Shown here: positions 33,101 to 40,411 of the stretch, piece by piece
How the letters are laid out: every line of letters starts with the position of its first letter
Numbering within the stretch: position 1 is the first letter of the stretch
Origin: a virus
IMG/VR virus record: IMGVR_UViG_3300034418_003613
Location: 1 to 64,000 of that record
DNA: 64,000 nucleotides
Direction: 5' to 3' (one strand)
Notes under the pieces: generated by a model
Told to the model about the DNA's origin: nothing
Database searches by the model: none
What the model saw: the letters and a program-made list of their open reading frames with translations, nothing else
Made by a program: the position numbers and the translations under genes

Positions 33101-33483
33101 CAGAACAAGTGTCTGGATTACTAAGAATCCACAATCAGTTCAAGAATGATCCGATGAAAGGATTAGAGTATCCAAAAGTGAATCTTTCAGATATTGAAAT
33201 ACTCTCATCAAAAGTTGAACAGAAATATCGTATTAATCAATTCTGGGATACTACCCATGATAGAGGTGAGTTTTCAAATGCTCAGCAAGAGATATTTAAA
33301 ACACGCCGGAATGGTTATATCAGAGATTTAAACTCTGGCAACTTAGATTATAGCAAGTCTGCTTTTGAAAGAAAAAAGTTTAGACATTACTATAACAAGT
33401 TCTTATTAACAAGAAGGATTTCAGCAGATAGAAAGATGCTGTTGAAGCTAAATAATACCAAACTTAATTTATCATTCAGGTGA
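27109..33483 (+). CDS. Giant tail 'muzzle'-like protein with inserted vWA domain
   Basis: A 2124-residue protein after the ring-type genes, matching in place and size the muzzle/tail-hub protein that forms the tail end of crAss-like virions. The N terminus (NVFVKGMNKDINPSYEP) and the beta-rich body to about residue 1520 look like one long structural protein. A von Willebrand A domain lies at about 1553-1830 with an intact metal-ion-dependent adhesion site, D1562-x-S-x-S (MDYSAST), later Thr, and ITDAR. It is flanked by Cys-rich EGF-like pieces (CPPGYSYNPVTQNCE before, CSCPTGYTLVY and CECPPP after). The body resumes at about 1890. The vWA insert probably binds a surface ligand. Confidence 0.75.
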   Translation: MAKKKQNIQNKGADSVETNVFVKGMNKDINPSYEPKQSWTHARNAANNSTDGDVGVLGNEPANLACGVVPYTVIGTVHLYADEWVLYTTDNTNSEIGLFDDSKCEYKTLVNSKCLNFNKENLIQGAAKENFDCSWQVYWDDGRNPSRTLNLDNIPYQQTVTSTPGDDCVIYEDTTILDCEKLRLAPLLDTPIVKLSKAPDGGSLRNGMYQAYIAYTVNEQRVTDYIGVSNLQSLFDHDGTAGSLDIKVSNLDKDFEFFELVILSNNANNYAAKKIGLYSTETSSISVDYIDQSLVSIPLELLPARSPAYEKSDAMFVVNDWLIRKGPTEQFDFNYQPRANQIKTEWVVAEYPAEYYRKGGNSTGFMRDEQYAFFIRWIYNTGERSKSYHIPGRPPKSSFRNQFNEQINSSEDGLAGGGGLNVLSSREKNFQVYDTSTIQATGLNNPTGDGGLVIAKGEMSYWQSTEKYPATQPEIWNATYTDVTTGVNIGGTGDSRFDLCGKYIRHHKMPTEERGPELHLTNDSNSRIRVLGVQFSDIKPPVFNDGTVIPNIVGYEILRGSREGQKSILAKGIFRNMRKYNIPEGGQTGGNPVGLYPNYPYNDLRPDVYFHDGQRRDDHRTDGTQKYADSIDDFKPLTSVAKKFFTFHSPELMFKRPFLNAYETRLYGDLSGTSVGHFIKSENHPQNKLIRNIASIIASIIGIGYAISRIRGTQESELQGLSINNNLVANDYLDVDVLGVGGGASVPYVPFVGPPGTGALYETISAEQGINLGVGSLFDLLGEILLQDVVDISTIWLGQGAVDLTMSFGQGKNLTLASRTPGTDSGKNIERFKVEHPSGNLPKFLQAAFGYFIARFNIADGGNEIIELIYGLIKEEDFAFKHNSHGFYDTFTTRPNGQVYRTRNEDSNYIGSTYQAFNGFKINNLFRPDTVAVATTDNIDDPSIVDKSRYVISGDGGGPFSESVANKYLRNPEQEQKRDISAVYGALKFDAENQYGQLDGIKQVQMRGTIELVSANNPQTKFSSSPIFAGDVYINRYTEKTIMPIFADFLNGQPDQYTYDYLQRVNIPYPRYWMDTRKFDMTSLANEIVGLSLPKTSDPLPSDLFYLDRHNASIHGSLNIFDGDNDPNPVFAMRYGYMYTHVNGIQDFFVESEYNLAQRDWEEAQDKRFYDPYEYANTDDLFHADIIKKDNYYKYDISLSVSKFLTQISNFGEVQTRDYDPKVAEDCFSYYPKRLIYSLQAKTESKKDFWRVFLPNNYKDFKNPINVIKPINKSGALVLFPYQSPQMFQGLDTLKTDLGTKLTIGDGGLFSQPFQNITNSDLSNEYGSCESHRTVINTPMGVFFISQAQGKIFHYTGKLENIANNGMKWWFNKYLPSQLIKQFPALEETPLADNPVVGVGCQSIYDVNNDVVYFCKRDFRVKDQYKDQVNYTVQNGFTFNGFVLQPQVNDDAPILSTKITLGDPLYFEDVSWTVSYDPKAKAWISFHDWHPELCMPSINHFLTTKEKQLDQPYCPPGYSYNPVTQNCEITIGDSAPAIVNVEEVLANLQTQTCDIDLVLCMDYSASTNANQQSILKNQHQFISDFLDNSDVQSALSSGRLQMGFTAFGSAESTFMNLRTSGNVQKTMANTFDPDTVIDGLGFSSSATAYYNTLDPSGQKTNFCRGIYNAFEVLNSKSTTELGDRSGNANFIQAVIVITDARCRANTTSPPNSFNEKNNCRAGGSSIGMTYQSSLLGGGGPANQYIYTVWCGENQDVFDSQGNIKISDDCANATQGIYPFTGNDILDNLTGDANTPNRQNQYIILSQQPLNDQKTDYVAQQIINSICSFSCSCPTGYTLVYPGNNGYTEPTGDCNDVNPPICRKIGCECPPPINPKGLTTKIGNCDDVYKAGPNGDPNYVNPNPVICSFFYEDITPAVTTGSGIWRHNYRCDLFANYYGVDYPWEVELVENTGQNVNTVRSLEYQLESYVYKGDLHDGCGDDRWHDLDFNFDELIVHNTEQVSGLLRIHNQFKNDPMKGLEYPKVNLSDIEILSSKVEQKYRINQFWDTTHDRGEFSNAQQEIFKTRRNGYIRDLNSGNLDYSKSAFERKKFRHYYNKFLLTRRISADRKMLLKLNNTKLNLSFR

Positions 33484-36400
33484 TGAAAGGGAAATACGAA
33501 AAGTCAGAGCGTAGAGGTTTACCTGGTGGACCCAATGAGATGTTTACTTATACAACTGGAATATTCTCTACCCAGGGATATAAGAGAGACTCCCCTGATG
33601 TAGATAACCCTTTTAACATTATTCCTTCAGGTGACATTACCATGAAGGGTGTGGACTTCCCTGTTCTAGGTACAGACAATTTAGGGAACTCTAAGATGAT
33701 GACTCCCGGTAATGATTATAAGTTTCCTGGAGATATGGTATTTGAACTTCCCATGGCTAAAGATGGCTTAGCATTAGATCCTCCGTCAAAAGAAAAGGAG
33801 ATGGTTAATCTTCATGACTTTCTAATAACTGAGGAAGATCTAGAGTTTCTTAATAGTGAGCGTTGTTTTGGAGGTAACTGTTTGGAGAACACAAGAAAGG
33901 CTTTTGATGCAACAGCGGGTAGTATCTCGGGTGTTCCCTATACAGCTAATGTTTGGGGAAAAGATGATCTGGATATAACAAGCATTAAAAACACACCAAC
34001 TAAGCAGCAAGTACAAGACTTTCCATGGATGGATGGTGATAGAGGGGTGGGTGCTGCGGATAGTTGGGATATACAAGGAAACATAGTACGTGCAGAAGGT
34101 AAGACTTTATATAACAGGAATAAGGAGGGCGCAAAGATTGAATCTGATGACAAAGAGATTGATGATCCTACAGGAAAGTTTCAACCCGGTCAATACCCTA
34201 TAGGATCTATTTACAGTTTTGGTCCTAAGGGTCGCACCGATACACCTTATGGGCAAAGAGCAAAAGGATTTAATATTGATTATGGTTTACAACCATCTCA
34301 TCATAGTGTTATGTCTGTTGGTGTAAATGAAAAAGGAGAAATTATTCTTTATGATGCATATCTAAAGAAATATGATACAGAAGAGAATATTATAAAGCAA
34401 ATAGCTAATTCACCGCTAGGCTACGAACTTGAAACAGTAGGAGTACCAAAGAGTTATGCTAGCCTTACTCCTCAGAACATTAAACTATCTGACAACTTTT
34501 ATAGACCTCGTTATTTTACAGAGTATCAGTTTGATGTTGATCGTTTAGATGAGATTAGACAAGATCCTAAGTTTAGGATTAAAGAAGATGATAAGTTTAG
34601 AGCACCTCGTCTAGATAAAGAGGCTATGCAGGAGTTTAGCCAATCTCTTAAAGATAACAAAGAGACTATGATGGAAGCTCTACGCCTTACTAGTGATGAG
34701 TATGATGACTTAGCAAATTTGTCAATAGCATTGGCAATGGGTGAATCTGAAGGAGGGGGTGGTCTTAGTGTTGATTGGGCTGGTTCCACACAAGGTCTTA
34801 CTCAGTTGAACTTTGACAACATCAAAGATGATGAAGTATTAAGTCGTCAGCTTGCTATGTTCAATGAAAGTGTTAGAGGTCCTCAAAAGATTAAACAATT
34901 AGCAGATTTAAGAGACCCGGCAAAATCAGCTATTGCTACATTGATATATACAAATGCTGGCAGAAGACGATCTAGTAAGTTGTATGAAGAGGGTCTAGAA
35001 CCTGGTGTTAGAAATTTTTATGACAACACTGGGCTTAAAGATTTAGTAAGATCCTCATCTTCAAGGATTAATAGATCCGGTGTTTACTTAGATGAGTTAA
35101 ATGATAGAGTCAGTTTTTCTGATATTCCTGGATGGAATGAAAAAAATGTAAAAAAGATTACAACTTCTTTAAATGCTTTAACGGGCACTAATAGATATCA
35201 AGCAGATATTGATGATGATGGAGATGTCTATATAAAGATGAAGACATTAGGCAATGACCCTAACATGTCTGATGCAATGAAGATAGGTTATTGGTGGCAG
35301 AGCCCTTCATCATTAAAAACAGGGGATGCTCAGGGTGGTAATGTACATGCTAAGAGAATAGAAGGATATTACAAAGCCATCTCTGAAAAAACTCCAGAGG
35401 TTTCTACCGACAAGCTAATGGCAAGCAACACAGAGATTCCTGAGATGCAAAAGGCTGGAGAGTTAAAAGCACAAGATCTAGTCCCTCGTGATCCATTTAG
35501 TACTTTGAGTCCTGCTCAACGTGAAGCTTTTAACGCTAGCACTGTAGCAGCTCTGAAAGCTGAAGAGGAACGACAGTTGAAGGAATACATGAGAAGAAGC
35601 CCTGGGGGTGATTTGTTTCCGGATCAAGGTCTAAAACCTATTACTTATAATGAAGAAGTAGCAGGTTGGTTCCCTGTAGCAGGTGAATACATTGATGCAA
35701 AAAATACTGGAGAAGCTTTAATGCGAGGTGACTATGTAGATGCTGGTTTTAATGCTGCTGGTTTTCTCTTACCGTTTATTCCTGGTAGTTTTCTAAAAAA
35801 ACTAGCCACTTCTCCTTATACTCCTAAATTTTCTAAGCCTTCTCTTTTAAAACAATATAGATCAAAGTTTCCTGCAGCAGATATACGCGGTGCGGGTACA
35901 GGTGATTATAGCAATCTTGGCATTGATGAGTTAGGATTACGTGGAGATGACTTTATATCATTGACAAATTATGAGCGCAGTGCTATTTCTCAAGTAAATC
36001 AGGCTCAGGCAGCTGATGATGTTTTTAACACTTTTGTTCAGCGGTATGCAGATTTTAACACGGATGATGCTTTAGCAAATCAGTTGGCAGATTTTTCAAG
36101 AAAGAATCCAAGGACCAAGTTTGAAATGAATCTTGGCAAAGACGCTACGCCTTCTAAAAGAATGCAAGAAATATTTGATGATCCTGAATTAAACATACAT
36201 AATGTTTTTAGTCTTGAGTCTCCAGGTCCTACGACCGTCAAAAATACATATACCGGATACTATGACAAACGTTTTTATGATGGGTCCGCTCATGATCCGA
36301 GTGGGGAGTGGGATAAAAACTTAAGATCTTATGGTCAGCAAGGGTTTTATGCAACAAATGTTCCTACAGGAAAACCGGTAAGACAGTCTTTAACTCACAC

Positions 36401-37769
36401 TAACAGAAGAGGTGAACTTTTTGATTACAAAATAGAAACAGTACCTGTTGCAGATTATATGGTAAATAAGGGATTAATGAACCCAGATAATATAGTTAAT
36501 TTAGGTCGCCATAGAGGACTTGATCCGGCTAATCAACATAACCATTTATTATTTGATACTGATAAACCATCTGTTATTGTATCTGGCAATAGAGGTTTTG
36601 CTGGGTTAAGTGGTGGTAATACGTCTAGAATGCAAATGGGTAGGGTAGGCATTCCAAAACCTAATAGAAATGTCCCTTCTTATAATACAGAAATACTTCC
36701 TTTGCTGAAGCAAGAGTTTAATTTATCTAGGCCATTTGAAGGAACCTTTATGAAATTACCAAGGTCTAGAACAACTTATTATAACAGTAAAGGTGAAGCA
36801 TCTAAATATATTAATGATCGTCAATTAGATTCTGATATATTTTTTACAAGAAAAAATGGCGGCCCACTACCTAAAGCTCAAGAAGGGCAAGAAGTATATA
36901 AGGTCAAGTCAGGTGATACTTTTTTAGGCATTGCCAATAGATTGGAAATACCCAGAGAAGACTTTATAGAGGCTAACCCTGATATAAACATTGACAAGCT
37001 TTCGTTGGGTCAGAAGCTTAATATTCCTGTGAAGAAACCTTATGTACCAACTAATGATGTTATACCATCTGAGATGTTATGGAGGCAAGCTTTTGCAGAA
37101 TCTAACTGGGAGACTGATGTAGAAAATAAAGGAGGCTATAAAGGTTTGGGTCAGATTGGTGATGATGTTATTACAGATTACAAGAAGGCATTTAAAGTCA
37201 AAGAAGTAGATCCATTTGATCCAGTTCAGAATTCTACTATTCACAAGTGGTATATGAATAAACTATACAACAGTGAATGGATAAATAAACCTAATCAGGA
37301 TCCTAATGTGCGTTTAGCAAAAGCTCTTGCTGCTTACAACTGGGGACCGAAGACAGCTAGAAAGTGGTTTACTGATCAAAGGAAAGCCGGTGTTGATATC
37401 TATAATAGTTTTGATTGGCTAGAGGATTTACCTAGCGAGCCAAAGGGATACATAGATATGATCATCTTTAATAAGAATACTCCCACTAGGAAGTATGTTG
37501 AGGACTTGGCAAAGGCTATGACAGATACAACACTTACTAATCAGATTACTAATCTATATAAGAGAGCGGGAGGTGAGATGAATAAACTAGAGATGTATAA
37601 GGGTTACATCAATGGTGAGTTTGATGGTACAGATCTAGAACCAAAAGCTCAAAAAGTTTATGATAGAATGAATAGAGTTTACTATGCGCCAGCCAAGAAA
37701 GCAGGTATGTCTCCTCCTAATTTTATCATGACAAACATCATCCCACGGCAGCTTCAGACTGTTCTCTAG
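33483..37769 (+). CDS. Virion cell-wall enzyme: Cys-peptidase-like, lysozyme-like, LysM and SLT domains
   Basis: A 1428-residue protein from ATG 33483, overlapping the previous stop (TGATG); a GTG one codon earlier is less likely. Residues about 125-290 resemble an NlpC/P60-type cysteine peptidase (C133 in GGNCLENTRKAF, H273/H274 in PSHHSVMSVGV). At about 405-500 is a lysozyme-like region with E421 (LAMGESEGG) and GSTQGLTQLN. At 723-775 is a hydrophobic linker (AGWFPVAGEYIDA and onward). At about 1136-1181 is a LysM peptidoglycan-binding domain (YKVKSGDTFLGIANRL). At about 1195-1310 is a clear SLT transglycosylase with E1206 (FAESNW), GYKGLGQI and AAYNWGP. It probably opens the peptidoglycan during DNA entry. 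It ends with TAG. Confidence 0.8.
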   Translation: MKGKYEKSERRGLPGGPNEMFTYTTGIFSTQGYKRDSPDVDNPFNIIPSGDITMKGVDFPVLGTDNLGNSKMMTPGNDYKFPGDMVFELPMAKDGLALDPPSKEKEMVNLHDFLITEEDLEFLNSERCFGGNCLENTRKAFDATAGSISGVPYTANVWGKDDLDITSIKNTPTKQQVQDFPWMDGDRGVGAADSWDIQGNIVRAEGKTLYNRNKEGAKIESDDKEIDDPTGKFQPGQYPIGSIYSFGPKGRTDTPYGQRAKGFNIDYGLQPSHHSVMSVGVNEKGEIILYDAYLKKYDTEENIIKQIANSPLGYELETVGVPKSYASLTPQNIKLSDNFYRPRYFTEYQFDVDRLDEIRQDPKFRIKEDDKFRAPRLDKEAMQEFSQSLKDNKETMMEALRLTSDEYDDLANLSIALAMGESEGGGGLSVDWAGSTQGLTQLNFDNIKDDEVLSRQLAMFNESVRGPQKIKQLADLRDPAKSAIATLIYTNAGRRRSSKLYEEGLEPGVRNFYDNTGLKDLVRSSSSRINRSGVYLDELNDRVSFSDIPGWNEKNVKKITTSLNALTGTNRYQADIDDDGDVYIKMKTLGNDPNMSDAMKIGYWWQSPSSLKTGDAQGGNVHAKRIEGYYKAISEKTPEVSTDKLMASNTEIPEMQKAGELKAQDLVPRDPFSTLSPAQREAFNASTVAALKAEEERQLKEYMRRSPGGDLFPDQGLKPITYNEEVAGWFPVAGEYIDAKNTGEALMRGDYVDAGFNAAGFLLPFIPGSFLKKLATSPYTPKFSKPSLLKQYRSKFPAADIRGAGTGDYSNLGIDELGLRGDDFISLTNYERSAISQVNQAQAADDVFNTFVQRYADFNTDDALANQLADFSRKNPRTKFEMNLGKDATPSKRMQEIFDDPELNIHNVFSLESPGPTTVKNTYTGYYDKRFYDGSAHDPSGEWDKNLRSYGQQGFYATNVPTGKPVRQSLTHTNRRGELFDYKIETVPVADYMVNKGLMNPDNIVNLGRHRGLDPANQHNHLLFDTDKPSVIVSGNRGFAGLSGGNTSRMQMGRVGIPKPNRNVPSYNTEILPLLKQEFNLSRPFEGTFMKLPRSRTTYYNSKGEASKYINDRQLDSDIFFTRKNGGPLPKAQEGQEVYKVKSGDTFLGIANRLEIPREDFIEANPDINIDKLSLGQKLNIPVKKPYVPTNDVIPSEMLWRQAFAESNWETDVENKGGYKGLGQIGDDVITDYKKAFKVKEVDPFDPVQNSTIHKWYMNKLYNSEWINKPNQDPNVRLAKALAAYNWGPKTARKWFTDQRKAGVDIYNSFDWLEDLPSEPKGYIDMIIFNKNTPTRKYVEDLAKAMTDTTLTNQITNLYKRAGGEMNKLEMYKGYINGEFDGTDLEPKAQKVYDRMNRVYYAPAKKAGMSPPNFIMTNIIPRQLQTVL

Positions 37770-37790
37770 ATTAGATTTTTCCCTTAATTA

Positions 37791-37809
37791 TTTGTATATT
37801 ATAAGTGTA
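37791..37809 (+). promoter_or_regulatory. Late promoter-like motif, copy 7 (cargo/RNA polymerase unit)
   Basis: Exact match to TTTGTATATTATWNNTRTA, two bases before the ATG at 37812. It appears to start the last unit, which holds three cargo-type proteins, the RNA polymerase polyprotein and the partial gene after it. The leader would be extremely short. Confidence 0.65.
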
Positions 37810-37811
37810 TT

Positions 37812-40409
37812 ATGAAGAGAGCTCGTTTAAATAAAAAAGGTTTAGCTAAGTTCCAGAATGCGGGGGAGTTTAAGAAAGAGCTTAGACCAATCGGATCAAG
37901 AGAACCAAAGAAACCAATAACCCTTCAGGGTATGTCTGGTATGTCTTTGAAGGAACTAGACAAATTAAAAGAGGCTCATGGACTTCATAAGTCCAATCTT
38001 GCAAAAACAGAGGATTACAAAAAGTATGAAGATGATTGGAAGAACCTTCTAGAAAGACAGCAAGTTTTTGTTACTCGAATTGGGGATAAATATAGAAGAC
38101 CTTCTTTTAATCTTAATTATGATACGCTTGGTTTACATTATGATCACGAGTTATTTAATGAAATATCCCCTGAAGATAGCGCGGAGTTACAATCTCTTCT
38201 TGACGAGGAAATGGACTTTTCTAGTCCAGAGAATTTAGAGATGTGGGAAGAGATGGATTGGAGAGATTGGCATAGTGATGAAATAAGACATGCTTATAGT
38301 TCTGCTGCTACAGCAGATAAAGTTAGTGACGCGCTAAGTAAGATACCGGGTTATGGAGGAGTTCTGGAATATACTGGTATGAATGATGTTTTAGGTTTTT
38401 TAGCTTCAAACCTTTTAGGTGCTGGTCATGAAGCTGCTTTTTTTAAGGACCAGATGTCTGAGGAAGAAGATAAGTATGACTATGTTAGGTCGGGTATGAA
38501 CTCTGCTGAAGACATGTGGAATAATTTATTGGGTGCTTACATAGGAGCTACATCAGATAGTGAAGAAGAGATGGAACAAAAGATTAGATCTTATATAAAT
38601 AAAGGTATAACAGCTACAGGGGGAATAGAACCAGCACAAGATCCTAATACTCTTGGTATCAAGAAAGCTTTAAAAAACTGGGTAACCAACAATTCTTCAG
38701 ATCTAGAGCCAGCGTTTGAAGAATATCAAAAAGGAGGTAACTGGCCTGATAATAAATTTATGACCTTGGTTGATCCTAAAGGTAGAAAATCAAAAAGTCC
38801 AAGAGATCCTTCACTTCGCATTGGAGCACAAACACTTGCACCAGTAATGCGGAAGACTGATGATGATATCAGAACTGCCTATGGGTTTACAGTTAATCCA
38901 GCTTTGTACTCTTATGTTTTTGACAGAGACCGCAATTCTGAATTAAGGGGTACTCTTAGAAATGAAATATTCTGGTATCAAAGCCCTATAGAAAAAGATG
39001 CATATAATCAAGATATACTTCAGGGTGGTTTAGGAGCCATGGCTGATATCGACTACACAACCTTACTTCAAAAGCGTAACATGAGAAACATGGCCATTGA
39101 TCTTGGTCTTGATGCTGGGTTAGGTGTAGGAACTATGGAAGTAGGCCCCATGTATGAGTATGATAAGGATAATGCTGGCCAGGCTTTACCTTATGGATAT
39201 CTTACAGGGAAGGCGGGTTTAAGAGATCGTAGAAGCGGACTTCAAGGTAATATATTTGCCGGGTATGGAACTCCCAGATCTCCAGAGGCAGGATTTAGAA
39301 TAGGAGCGGAAGGGAGTATTCCTCTTATTACAAACAAGAGAGGATTGAAGATTACTGGTCATCCTTCTGCTAGTTATGACTTTATATCTGGTACTCCGAG
39401 GTTTGGGTTTAGTATTGGGTTCAATTCTCCTTCTAGAAGGCAGCAAGGTGGTTCAACGTCTACAGCTCAAGGTAGTAGTTTGGCGGAGGATGTTATAGGT
39501 CAGATTCGGCTGGGAGTCTCTGCTGTAAAAGTTTATAAAGATCTTTTAAGGCAGATGATACCTGTTGATGAGATTGATAATGCTTTTACTCAAGCCGGAT
39601 ATGATCAGAATACTATTACTCAGCTTCAGCGTCAGGCTAGTAAAAGTATTACAGATGACATGGTAGATACGTCTATAGCGGAAAGAGGAATCAGACAAGC
39701 TAAATCTGGTAAAGAGCTTTTAAATAAACGTAAGAGACTTCCTAAATATCAAGACCTTGGAGAGTTTCCCGATCCTACTGGAAAGTTTGAAGCAGAATAT
39801 GATCAGATGAATGTGGAAGGAGAGGAGATGGATAATATGAATTATGAACCTCCAGTTACACCATCTACAGCATCTACAGCTAGCGGAAGTGTGGATGTTA
39901 ATATTCCTGCGTCTAGTGTAGCTTCAGTAGAAACGGCAGATGCTACACCTGAGAATGAAGCAAGGATGCTTAAGGAGATGGAGGAGTTTAGAAATATTGG
40001 TGCTGAATCAGGTGGTCTTAGAGGTTTTGTGGGTAAGGTTGGGGACTTTGTAAAGTCTGAAGGCTTTCAAAACTTTTTAGATGGCTATGGCACTGTTGGT
40101 AACGTAGGTGTTGGCTTAGCAAGTATGACAAATAAGTTTCTTAGAGATAGAGATGCTAGAGATGTAAAAAATCAGAGAAGGCAAATGACACCAGCTGATA
40201 TGATGTATTCTATGTATGAAGAAAGAGACGGCGACAGAGGTGATGTTGATGTACGTTCAGGTATATATCAGCCGGATAATTTAGTTGCTGCAATGGGTAT
40301 GGAGATGCCTTCTATGATGCCGCCTGTTATTCAGGAACAGATTGTAGATTTAGATACTGAAACTATTACAAGATTGATATCTGCTGGTGCGGATATAGAA
40401 ATGTTATAA
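37812..40409 (+). CDS. Cargo-type virion protein with beta-barrel-like segment
   Basis: An 865-residue protein, first in the cargo/polymerase unit. The first 400 residues are charged and helical with some hydrophobic stretches (VLGFLASNLLGAGHEAAF). Residues about 425-540 are a series of six or so strands with alternating hydrophobic and polar residues and many Gly and Tyr/Phe (YGYLTGKAGLRDR, LQGNIFAGYG, AGFRIGAEGSIPL, FGFSIGFNS), resembling an outer-membrane barrel. The remaining part is disordered, then helical. The motif family LPKxQ..GE occurs at 12-18, 305 and 648-660. Probably an internal protein ejected with DNA; family not recognised with certainty. Confidence 0.55.
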   Translation: MKRARLNKKGLAKFQNAGEFKKELRPIGSREPKKPITLQGMSGMSLKELDKLKEAHGLHKSNLAKTEDYKKYEDDWKNLLERQQVFVTRIGDKYRRPSFNLNYDTLGLHYDHELFNEISPEDSAELQSLLDEEMDFSSPENLEMWEEMDWRDWHSDEIRHAYSSAATADKVSDALSKIPGYGGVLEYTGMNDVLGFLASNLLGAGHEAAFFKDQMSEEEDKYDYVRSGMNSAEDMWNNLLGAYIGATSDSEEEMEQKIRSYINKGITATGGIEPAQDPNTLGIKKALKNWVTNNSSDLEPAFEEYQKGGNWPDNKFMTLVDPKGRKSKSPRDPSLRIGAQTLAPVMRKTDDDIRTAYGFTVNPALYSYVFDRDRNSELRGTLRNEIFWYQSPIEKDAYNQDILQGGLGAMADIDYTTLLQKRNMRNMAIDLGLDAGLGVGTMEVGPMYEYDKDNAGQALPYGYLTGKAGLRDRRSGLQGNIFAGYGTPRSPEAGFRIGAEGSIPLITNKRGLKITGHPSASYDFISGTPRFGFSIGFNSPSRRQQGGSTSTAQGSSLAEDVIGQIRLGVSAVKVYKDLLRQMIPVDEIDNAFTQAGYDQNTITQLQRQASKSITDDMVDTSIAERGIRQAKSGKELLNKRKRLPKYQDLGEFPDPTGKFEAEYDQMNVEGEEMDNMNYEPPVTPSTASTASGSVDVNIPASSVASVETADATPENEARMLKEMEEFRNIGAESGGLRGFVGKVGDFVKSEGFQNFLDGYGTVGNVGVGLASMTNKFLRDRDARDVKNQRRQMTPADMMYSMYEERDGDRGDVDVRSGIYQPDNLVAAMGMEMPSMMPPVIQEQIVDLDTETITRLISAGADIEML

Positions 40410-40411
40410 AC

